The notes beneath the pieces were generated by a model. That model was not told where the DNA came from and made no database searches. It saw only the letters and a list, made by a program, of their open reading frames with translations. Shown piece after piece: positions 1 through 4,901 of a stretch of 6,453 nt of DNA. Origin of the DNA: Candidatus Cloacimonadota bacterium (lineage in GTDB: Bacteria > Cloacimonadota > Cloacimonadia > Cloacimonadales > TCS61); NCBI GenBank assembly GCA_014382915.1, contig JACNIV010000056.1, forward strand, positions 1-6,453, read 5' to 3'. Position numbers and translations under genes: made by a program. The first letter of the stretch is position 1, and each line of letters opens with the position of its first letter.

Positions 1-1
1 C

Positions 2-133
2 TATAAATTATACGAGCTAACTTATGAGGAAGTTAAGATCGTAGATCCCAACATAGATGATGTACTGGCTAAGTTTGGGTTGGGTAGAGAGGAGTTTGAA
101 AGGATGAGTATAGAACAGCTAAGCAAGACTTGA
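2..133 (+). CDS. C-terminal end of a DNA methyltransferase-like protein (type IIG / Eco57I-like), 5' truncated by window edge
   Basis: The + strand is open in one frame from base 2 to a TGA at 131-133, giving 43 residues. They begin YKLYELTYEEVKIVDP and end MSIEQLSKT. The piece is charged and helical, with no membrane segment. The pattern 'hxLYxLTxEEhKIV' recalls the extreme C-terminus of type IIG (Eco57I-like) restriction-methyltransferases and related class I adenine-N6 methyltransferases, which often finish in a short tail like 'YxLYGLTEEEIKIVE'. That assignment is from memory of the family; no catalytic motif (NPPY or the SAM-binding motif) lies in the window because the body of the gene is off the left edge. 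The gene converges on hutU, with 102 bp between the two stop codons. An unrelated protein with a similar short tail cannot be excluded. Confidence 0.6.
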   Translation, partial: YKLYELTYEEVKIVDPNIDDVLAKFGLGREEFERMSIEQLSKT

Positions 134-235
134 TTTGCAGCTAATGAAGAGAGTGTAAATCGAGAATTGCGAATTGTCATCTTCGCTCCATGCTTTGCTG
201 CGGAGCAAATCTGAAAAAAGTGGATTCTCTATTAT
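134..235. other. Convergent intergenic spacer with small competing stem-loops
   Basis: This 102-bp gap lies between the stop of the left-edge gene (TGA, 131-133) and the hutU stop (TAG on the minus strand, 236-238). It contains TTTGCT-GCGG-AGCAAA at 194-209, a perfect 6-bp stem with a 4-base loop. An alternative stem, GCTCC 185-189 with GGAGC 202-206, shares bases with it. Neither is followed by a clear T run on either strand, so a classical terminator is not well supported. No ORF or promoter was recognised. Confidence 0.4.
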
Positions 236-2269
236 CTACTTCTTCAACCTTTCTTTCACAACTCTTTTTATCAGATCTTCTTCCGGAACGAACGGCAAAG
301 TAATATGATCAGTTTCAGAGAATTTTTTATTAAATTCAATCGCAGTTTCAATTGAATTCGGGTTTCTTGCCCAGGCACGTCTTGCCACTCCGCACATCAC
401 ATCCCAGGGGAAAGCAAGCTTCAGTATTTTATCCACACGTTTGCTGCCGTCCAGTACCATACCAAATCCGCTGTTGGAAACTTTTCCAATTCCAACTCCA
501 CCACCGTTGTGTAAGGTGACCATGCTCATGCCGCGAGCGGCATTGCCGGCGTAACATTCGGTGCTCATTTCCGCCATAATATTGGAACCGTCTTTAATGT
601 TAGATGTTTCACGATATGGTGAATCTGTGCCGCCGGTGTCGTGGTGATCACGACCGAGCATGATAGGTCCAACTTCACCATTTTTGACCATTTCATTAAA
701 CTTAAGAGCAATGGAAAGTCTTCCCGGAGCATCCTGATAAAGTATGCGTGCCTGTGTTCCCACCACCAGTTTATTTTTCATGGCATCACGCACCCAGACG
801 TAATTATCACGATCCTGGTATCTTAATTTTTTACGGCATTTGATGATGATCTCGGCAGCAGCGTTATCAGTTTTGATAAGATCCTCTTTTCTACCGGAAA
901 GACAAACCCAGCGGAAAGGACCGTAACCATAATCGAAAAGTTCAGGACCCAGGATATCTTCTACATAGCTCGGAAAGATGAATCCTTCATAAGTATTTTC
1001 ACCGTTTTTTGCAATTTCTTTAACTCCTGCATCAAATACAGCTTTCATGAAGCTGTTGCCGTAATCGAAGAAATATACACCACGCTTCACCAAGCCTTTA
1101 ATAAGCTCAAAATGATGTCTCAAAGATTTATTAACAAGTTTGATGAATTGTTTTCTATCCTTTGCCAGCATTTTGGTTCTTTCTTCAAAGGTAAGACCCT
1201 GCGGGCAATAACCGCCATCATAAGCTGCATGGCAGGAAGTCTGGTCGGATAGAAGGTCGATGTGTATATTTGCTTTTACAGCATATTCCAGCAGGTCAAC
1301 GATGTTACCGTGATAGGCAATGGATATACTTCCTTTGCTATTTATGTAATCTGAAGCCAGCTTAAAAGCTTTCTCCGGTGTATTCACGATTTTCCCAACC
1401 CAACCCTGTTTATGCCGGGTTTCGATGCGGGAAAGATCAACTTCCGCAAAAATACCGACACCATTGGCGATTTCCACTGCTTTTGGCTGTGCTCCGCTCA
1501 TTCCACCTAGTCCAGAAGATACAAAAAGTTTTCCTTTTAAGTCACCATCTTCTGCAATGCCTAATTTCATTCTACCTGCGATGAGAATAGTATTATAAGT
1601 TCCATGCACTATTCCCTGCGGACCGATATACATCCAACCACCAGCGGTCATCTGACCGTAATTGGCAACTCCAAGAGCATTGGCGCGATTAAAATCTTCC
1701 TGGTTGTCGAACTCTCCTATCATCAAGCCATTGGTATTTATCACACGAGGAGCTTGTGGACTGGACTTGAACAATCCCAGTGGGTGTCCGCTCATGCAGA
1801 CGAGTGTATTTTCATGAGTAAGATTTTCCAAGTATTTTTTTATCAATCGATACTGCATCCAGTTTTGGCAGACTGCACCGGTTTCGCCATAGGTTACCAA
1901 TTCGTACGGATAGAGTGCAGTTTCAAAATCGAGATTATTATCTATCATCACCTGGAAAGCTTTTCCTTCCAGGCATTTTCCTTTATATTTATCCACCGGT
2001 TTACCGTAAATGCGTCCTTCGGGGCGAAAACGATAACCGTAAATATGACCATGTGTGAGTAGTTCGTCCAGAAATTCTGGAGCAAGTTTTTCGTGAAGTT
2101 CTTCTGGAATATAGCGAAGTGCATTTTTCAAAGCGAGAGCGATTTCTTTCCTGTTCAAATTCATTTCCCGACGAGGTGCTCTTCTAATCCCGGCAATAAA
2201 TTCCGGGTATTCAGGAAGAATTGACTCCAGCTTGATGGTCATTGCTTTGGAAATATCCAGGTTATTCAT
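236..2269 (-). CDS. hutU: Urocanate hydratase (urocanase), long animal-type form
   Basis: This enzyme converts urocanate to 4-imidazolone-5-propionate, step two of histidine degradation, using tightly bound NAD+ as an electrophile; it is cytoplasmic. The product is 677 aa. Classical bacterial HutU is about 555 aa, while vertebrate UROC1 is about 676 aa, and the sequence follows the long form. Motifs in order: SGHPLGLF 160-167; YGQMTAGGWMYIG from 204; the NAD-binding GLGGMSGAQP 253-262; DQTSCH 342-347; GPFRWVC 450-456; QARILYQDAPGR 506-517; GRDHHDTGGTDSP 539-551; HNGGGVG 587-593. At the site of the Pseudomonas Cys410 (GLPARIC) this protein has Leu510 (QARIL), as I recall the vertebrate enzyme also does, so this is a subfamily trait and not damage. 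Start: the ATG at 2269 has AGGAG 6 nt upstream. That box overlaps the stop of the upstream gene, so translation is probably coupled. No other hut gene is in view. Confidence 0.96.
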   Translation of the reverse strand: MNNLDISKAMTIKLESILPEYPEFIAGIRRAPRREMNLNRKEIALALKNALRYIPEELHEKLAPEFLDELLTHGHIYGYRFRPEGRIYGKPVDKYKGKCLEGKAFQVMIDNNLDFETALYPYELVTYGETGAVCQNWMQYRLIKKYLENLTHENTLVCMSGHPLGLFKSSPQAPRVINTNGLMIGEFDNQEDFNRANALGVANYGQMTAGGWMYIGPQGIVHGTYNTILIAGRMKLGIAEDGDLKGKLFVSSGLGGMSGAQPKAVEIANGVGIFAEVDLSRIETRHKQGWVGKIVNTPEKAFKLASDYINSKGSISIAYHGNIVDLLEYAVKANIHIDLLSDQTSCHAAYDGGYCPQGLTFEERTKMLAKDRKQFIKLVNKSLRHHFELIKGLVKRGVYFFDYGNSFMKAVFDAGVKEIAKNGENTYEGFIFPSYVEDILGPELFDYGYGPFRWVCLSGRKEDLIKTDNAAAEIIIKCRKKLRYQDRDNYVWVRDAMKNKLVVGTQARILYQDAPGRLSIALKFNEMVKNGEVGPIMLGRDHHDTGGTDSPYRETSNIKDGSNIMAEMSTECYAGNAARGMSMVTLHNGGGVGIGKVSNSGFGMVLDGSKRVDKILKLAFPWDVMCGVARRAWARNPNSIETAIEFNKKFSETDHITLPFVPEEDLIKRVVKERLKK

Positions 2270-2275
2270 ATTTGA

Positions 2276-2280
2276 CTCCT
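2276..2280 (-). promoter_or_regulatory. hutU ribosome binding site overlapping the upstream stop codon
   Basis: On the minus strand AGGAG sits 6 nt before the hutU ATG. The TAG stop of the upstream gene occupies 2279-2281 and shares two bases with the box. Ribosomes ending on the first gene stop on the hutU initiation site, the usual layout for translational coupling. Confidence 0.8.
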
Positions 2281-3094
2281 ATGTGATAATCCCGGTTTTT
2301 GCGAAATCACCTAAAACTCCATTCTCTTCAGTGAGTAATTGTTTTATTTTGAGTTCCAAAGCATCTACCGCATCTTGTGTAATAGCGTTTTTATTTTCTG
2401 AAATGTATTGTTTTCGCAGAACGCAGATAGAATCGATCCGGGAAGATTTTATATCCGGTGAAAATCCATCTTCCAGGGTTTCTGTAACAATGATAGTTTT
2501 AGATTTTTCAAAAGTGGTTTTTGCCATATTTGCATAGTATTCAGTGTGGATGAAGTTGGCTTCGCTAAGATTTGTGAAAGTATGAAATACGATTAGTGGA
2601 AAAACTGTTTTGTACTTCTTGAAACTCCGCTTTCCGCTTACCCTGAACTGAAAATCGAGTTCCTGGGTTAATTGCAGCAATTGAGGTGAAGATGATCGTT
2701 CAAAATTCAGATCTTTTTCAAAAGAAGACAAACTAACAGGATTAAATTTCACGTTTGTATTAAACGCCTGAAAGCCCCATTTTATGCCAAGATGAGATAT
2801 TATTTTTCTTCGATTCATCAGGATTGAGATAAGATCGTTCAGGTAGTAATTGGCAAATAAATCCGAATCTTCTTTGAATCCTTTCTGGGATACAGCGTTG
2901 AATTTGAATTTCCTGTTTGAGATAGCTTTGATAAAATTGTTTAATGCATTTACCAGGTTTTCGTTAGATCCTTTTTTTTCTGCTGCTGCTTTCTCAAAAT
3001 TCTTCCACTTCAGACCAATCTCGTGCAAATACATGGAATTAACCGGATTCTTCTCTTTTTTCAATAACTCTTCCAGAATATCCTTATAAAACAT
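2279..3094 (-). CDS. Unrecognised soluble protein, first gene of the hutU operon (possible divergent restriction-endonuclease-like fold)
   Basis: 271 aa, function not recognised. No signal peptide or membrane helix is visible, so it is probably cytoplasmic. The N-terminal ~100 residues are Lys/Glu-rich and helical (FYKDILEELLKKEK; NENLVNALNNFIKAI). A hydrophobic strand VFPLIVFHTFT lies at about 164-174, then EYYANMAKTTFEK from 185, KTIIVTET 199-206, IDSICVLRKQ ending near 229, and a C-terminal helix. The E-x-x-x-N-x-x-K-T-x-F pattern faintly recalls the E-x-K-T-N-x-D-K-T-x-F strand of some PD-(D/E)XK restriction enzymes such as the Bpu10I type, but Tyr stands where the catalytic Lys would be; this is a weak guess from memory. 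Start choice: the ATG at 3094 has AAGAGG 4 nt upstream. The ATG at 3109 and the TTG at 3112 lack any Shine-Dalgarno sequence. The stop overlaps the hutU RBS, so the two genes are almost certainly co-transcribed. Confidence 0.85.
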   Translation of the reverse strand: MFYKDILEELLKKEKNPVNSMYLHEIGLKWKNFEKAAAEKKGSNENLVNALNNFIKAISNRKFKFNAVSQKGFKEDSDLFANYYLNDLISILMNRRKIISHLGIKWGFQAFNTNVKFNPVSLSSFEKDLNFERSSSPQLLQLTQELDFQFRVSGKRSFKKYKTVFPLIVFHTFTNLSEANFIHTEYYANMAKTTFEKSKTIIVTETLEDGFSPDIKSSRIDSICVLRKQYISENKNAITQDAVDALELKIKQLLTEENGVLGDFAKTGIIT

Positions 3095-3098
3095 AATG

Positions 3099-3104
3099 CC
3101 TCTT
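3099..3104 (-). promoter_or_regulatory. Ribosome binding site that decides the start of the 271-aa gene
   Basis: AAGAGG on the minus strand lies 4 nt before the ATG at 3092-3094. The upstream in-frame candidates at 3109 (ATG) and 3112 (TTG) are preceded only by A/T-rich sequence (CAGAAATTTTTG) with no purine box, so the shorter reading is preferred. The 4-nt spacing is slightly tight. Confidence 0.6.
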
Positions 3105-3156
3105 TTCATCAAAAATTTCTGATTAATTCTTAAAATATTCCTAAATGTTCACACAC

Positions 3157-3186
3157 GAAAGTTACTTTATTGTTTTTTTTGTCAAA
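3157..3186 (-). promoter_or_regulatory. Candidate leftward promoter for the 271-aa gene and hutU
   Basis: Read leftward, the minus strand has TTTGACA beginning at 3186, followed by an A8 tract (3173-3180 as T8 on the + strand). A good sigma70 -10 hexamer is not seen at 16-18 nt. However, TTTG at 3186-3183, an 18-nt spacer, and TAACTTTC at 3164-3157 come close to the Bacteroidetes-type pattern TTTG-N19-TAnnTTTG, with the last base different. This would give a leader of about 55-60 nt before the ATG at 3094. It is a pattern match only. Confidence 0.4.
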
Positions 3187-3231
3187 CATCTTTTAAATAA
3201 ATAATATCCTGTTTATTTTAAGTTTGACAAA
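3178..3231. repeat. Perfect 10-bp inverted repeat in the divergent promoter region
   Basis: TTTGTCAAAC at 3178-3187 is the exact reverse complement of GTTTGACAAA at 3222-3231. The arms are separated by 34 bp, with centres 44 bp apart, about four helical turns. Each arm contains TTGACA reading outward: leftward toward the 271-aa gene and hutU, rightward toward the amidohydrolase. It may be mirrored -35 boxes, a two-site operator for one regulator, or both. The A/T-rich spacer between the arms has no other clear signal. Confidence 0.75.
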
Positions 3232-3251
3232 TCCTCTTGAAATTAGAGCTT
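3223..3251 (+). promoter_or_regulatory. Candidate rightward promoter for the amidohydrolase gene
   Basis: A consensus TTGACA lies at 3224-3229. No good -10 follows at 16-18 nt (AGCTTC or GAGCTT). Read as a Bacteroidetes-type promoter, TTTG 3223-3226 is followed after 17 nt by TAGAGCTT at 3244-3251, only a partial match to TAnnTTTG. If used, the leader would be very short, about a dozen bases before the ATG at 3270. Confidence 0.3.
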
Positions 3252-3260
3252 CACTTTAGT

Positions 3261-3264
3261 GAGG
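3261..3264 (+). promoter_or_regulatory. Amidohydrolase ribosome binding site, inside a small hairpin
   Basis: GAGG lies 5 nt before the ATG at 3270 and supports that start over the in-frame TTG at 3237, which has no purine box at a proper distance. The box is in the 3' arm of a possible stem: 3247-3254 pairs with 3259-3266 around a TTTA loop, 8 pairs including two G-U. That stem would hide the box if the transcript started far enough upstream. Confidence 0.6.
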
Positions 3265-3269
3265 TTAAC

Positions 3270-4619
3270 ATGATATTGATAAAGAATGCCTTGGTTTCGG
3301 CAGGAAATAAAAATGAAACAAAGCTTGTGAATATCCTCTTCAATGAAAAGATAAAGCAGATCTCGGAAGACTCCATTAGCGCTAATGTTACTGAAACTAT
3401 CGATTTGCAGGGCAAGCTCCTCATCCCGGGTTGTATTGATGCACATGTTCATTTCAATGATCCGGGTTTTACTCATCACGAGGATTTTACCAGTGGTACT
3501 ATGGCTGCTGCTTATGGCGGCATTACCACTGTTATCGACATGCCCTGTACTTCCATTCCGCCGGTAACAAATAAGAAAAACTTGTATTCAAAGCTGGATG
3601 TAATCGAAAAAAAAGCAGTCGTTGATTTTGCTCTGTGGGGAGGAATAAGAAGCAATGATTTTCCGCTTTCGGAAGAAATGATACTCGAACTCTGGCAAGA
3701 AGGAATTGTTGGTTTTAAGCTTTACACCATTTCAGGAATGGATACTTTTGCTGCTGTTTCATACGATGATATCGAAAATATTTTCCGTACATTTCCTGAT
3801 CTTTTATATGCCTTTCATGCAGAAGATGCAGAAATAATCAAAAACGCCTTAGCTGATTTTTCGTCAGAAGAGCTGACAAAATCGGAAACTTATGTTTACA
3901 CACGGCCTGTAGCAGCAGAATACACAGCTGTGAAAAAAATTCTGAAAATCGCCAAAAACAATCACGTGCATTTTGTGCATATCAGTAGCAGAAAAGCTGC
4001 AGAATTGATCTGGAAAGCTAAAAAGAAAATGGACATAACTTTTGAAACCTGTCCTCATTACCTGCAATTCACAGCAGATGATTTTCCTGAATTGAAAGGT
4101 AGATTAAAAACTACTCCTCCTGTAAAATTTAAAGAAGACAAACAATTCCTTCGTTCCTGCCTGAAAAATGGTTCTGTAGATTTCATTACTACCGACCATG
4201 CCGGATGTGACTGGAAGACAGAAAAGGAACTGGATGATTTTTCCAAAATTTACAGCGGAATTCCCGCCATAGAGCTAATGATCCCTTATCTTTTCTCAGA
4301 ATTTTACCTGAAAGAGAAAGTTCCGCTAACAACCATGATCAAACTTACTTCCGAAAACCAGGCAAAAAGATACGGTTTATTTCCCAATAAAGGCAGCCTG
4401 AAAATGGGTACTGATGCGGATTTCACGGTTATAGACTTGAATAAAAAAATTACTATTGATGAAAAAAAACTGCATTCTCTGGGAAAATATTCTCCCTTTG
4501 ACGGTAACACTTTCAACTGCTCAGTTAATAAAACAATTGTGCGGGGGAAAGTTGTATTTAATAGCCAGCACGGTTTATTGCAAAAACCCGGCTGGGGAAA
4601 ATTTGTTCGAAGAACCTGA
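3270..4619 (+). CDS. Cyclic amidohydrolase of the allantoinase/dihydroorotase family, substrate uncertain
   Basis: 449 aa. A binuclear-metal TIM-barrel hydrolase (COG0044 type) that should open a cyclic amide ring in the cytoplasm. All expected metal ligands are present: His59 and His61 (DAHVHF), Lys150 (GFKLYT, the lysine normally carboxylated), His183 (FHAED), His237 (VHISS) and Asp309 (TTDHAG). Other family marks are SGTMAAAYGGITTVIDMP, ETCPHYL 259-265, and the C-terminal GKYSPFDG...KTIVRGKVVF, which aligns well with E. coli AllB (453 aa). Dihydroorotases hold substrate with the Arg of HxHxR and the Asn of MPNT; here these are Asn63 and Cys93. A standard PyrC role is therefore doubtful, and annotation pipelines may still call it dihydroorotase. 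The start at ATG 3270 is set by GAGG 5 nt upstream; a TTG start at 3237 would add 11 non-family residues. The gene is divergent from the 271-aa gene and hutU across a shared control region and convergent with the nuclease gene. Confidence 0.93.
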   Translation: MILIKNALVSAGNKNETKLVNILFNEKIKQISEDSISANVTETIDLQGKLLIPGCIDAHVHFNDPGFTHHEDFTSGTMAAAYGGITTVIDMPCTSIPPVTNKKNLYSKLDVIEKKAVVDFALWGGIRSNDFPLSEEMILELWQEGIVGFKLYTISGMDTFAAVSYDDIENIFRTFPDLLYAFHAEDAEIIKNALADFSSEELTKSETYVYTRPVAAEYTAVKKILKIAKNNHVHFVHISSRKAAELIWKAKKKMDITFETCPHYLQFTADDFPELKGRLKTTPPVKFKEDKQFLRSCLKNGSVDFITTDHAGCDWKTEKELDDFSKIYSGIPAIELMIPYLFSEFYLKEKVPLTTMIKLTSENQAKRYGLFPNKGSLKMGTDADFTVIDLNKKITIDEKKLHSLGKYSPFDGNTFNCSVNKTIVRGKVVFNSQHGLLQKPGWGKFVRRT

Positions 4620-4627
4620 TCTGAGTA

Positions 4628-4661
4628 TCGACTCGTAAAGAATGACGAGTCGAAACGTTTT
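4628..4661 (+). terminator. Probable terminator hairpin of the amidohydrolase gene
   Basis: TCGACTCGT 4628-4636 pairs perfectly with ACGAGTCGA 4645-4653 around an 8-base loop, 8 bp after the stop codon. The following AACGTTTT has only four T, so termination strength is uncertain; position and perfect pairing favour the call. Confidence 0.5.
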
Positions 4662-4677
4662 AAAACTTGACTGTGAG

Positions 4678-4711
4678 ACTTGACACAAGTCTGAAAGATC
4701 TTGTGTTAAGT
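4678..4711. repeat. 12-bp inverted repeat, second hairpin after the amidohydrolase gene
   Basis: ACTTGACACAAG 4678-4689 pairs with CTTGTGTTAAGT 4700-4711, with one G-U pair and a 10-base loop (TCTGAAAGAT). The 7-mer ACTTGAC also occurs 13 bp earlier at 4665-4671. A weak third stem (CTCT 4727-4730 with AGAG 4735-4738) is followed by a T-rich run, so the group could act as a back-up terminator. Confidence 0.6.
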
Positions 4712-4777
4712 TGAATATTGAGTTTACTCTAAAAAGAGATATTATTTTATTTTTTTGAAAATATTACAAAAAATCTA

Positions 4778-4807
4778 ATTAACCACCAGCTTAAGCTAGT
4801 GGTTAAT
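4778..4807. repeat. 30-bp imperfect palindrome, IS200/IS605- or REP-like
   Basis: ATTAACCAC (4778-4786), C, AGCTT | AAGCT, A, GTGGTTAAT (4799-4807): two 15-base arms with a single C/A mismatch at 4787 and 4798. A long hairpin with one interior mismatch is the form of the subterminal hairpins recognised by Y1 transposases (IS200/IS605) and of REP units used by RAYT proteins. No transposase gene is nearby, so this would be a remnant or a non-autonomous unit. The family link is inference from shape. Confidence 0.6.
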
Positions 4808-4826
4808 GAAATAAGAAAAGGACACT

Positions 4827-4842
4827 AACCGTTTTAACGGTT
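4827..4842. repeat. 7-bp palindrome next to the 30-bp palindrome
   Basis: AACCGTT 4827-4833 and AACGGTT 4836-4842 are perfect inverted repeats around TT. The 19-bp linker between the 30-bp palindrome and this one includes the purine box AAAAGGA. The two palindromes may belong to one element of about 65 bp. Confidence 0.5.
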
Positions 4843-4847
4843 TCTAT

Positions 4848-4900
4848 TTTATGAAATCAAACTTTTTGGAGTGAACTTAAAACAACTTAAGTTTCATAAA
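4848..4900. repeat. Inverted repeat abutting the nuclease stop codon
   Basis: TTTATGAAA 4848-4856 pairs with TTTCATAAA 4892-4900, directly beside the nuclease stop (4902-4904). The 35-bp interior has a direct repeat AACTTAA at 4874-4880 and 4884-4890. It could be the nuclease gene's transcript end or an element boundary; the A/T-rich 9-bp arms make it a weak terminator. Confidence 0.4.
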
Positions 4901-4901
4901 T

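Larger units (their letters stand above)
4620..4901. other. 282-bp non-coding convergent region full of palindromes
   Basis: It lies between the amidohydrolase stop (4617-4619) and the nuclease stop (TAA on the minus strand, 4902-4904). No credible ORF is present. In order it holds a perfect 9-bp hairpin (4628-4653), a 12-bp hairpin (4678-4711), a T-rich tract (4740-4757), a 30-bp near-perfect palindrome (4778-4807), a 7-bp hairpin (4827-4842), and an inverted repeat with A/T-rich arms (4848-4856 with 4892-4900). The density is more than two terminators need and suggests a palindromic element remnant. Confidence 0.7.

Noticed and set aside
1604..2062. 152-aa open frame on the + strand opposite hutU
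   Set aside because: It lies wholly antisense to a highly conserved urocanase region, has no ribosome binding site and a low-complexity aromatic composition typical of shadow frames.
2972..2979. A8 run in the 271-aa gene as a programmed frameshift or phase-variable tract
   Set aside because: Similar A8 runs occur at 3607-3614 and 4462-4469 in the amidohydrolase, all from Glu-Lys-Lys codons in AT-rich DNA, and no alternate frame continues usefully.
3095..3112. TTG 3112 or ATG 3109 as the start of the 271-aa gene
   Set aside because: No Shine-Dalgarno upstream of either, whereas ATG 3094 has AAGAGG.
3237..3269. TTG start adding 11 residues to the amidohydrolase
   Set aside because: No purine box at a proper distance before it, the residues MKLELHFSEVN are not family-like, and ATG 3270 has GAGG 5 nt upstream followed by the typical ILIKNALV start.
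3270..4619. Assignment as HutI (imidazolonepropionase)
   Set aside because: HutI belongs to a different amidohydrolase branch (DxHTH with distinct motifs); the carboxylated-Lys motif GFKLYT and CPHYL place this protein in the allantoinase/dihydroorotase branch. A functional stand-in is only a hypothesis.
4740..4842. Riboswitch or CRISPR-like array in the palindromic region
   Set aside because: The palindromes differ from one another, there are no regularly spaced identical repeats, and the region is downstream of both flanking genes.
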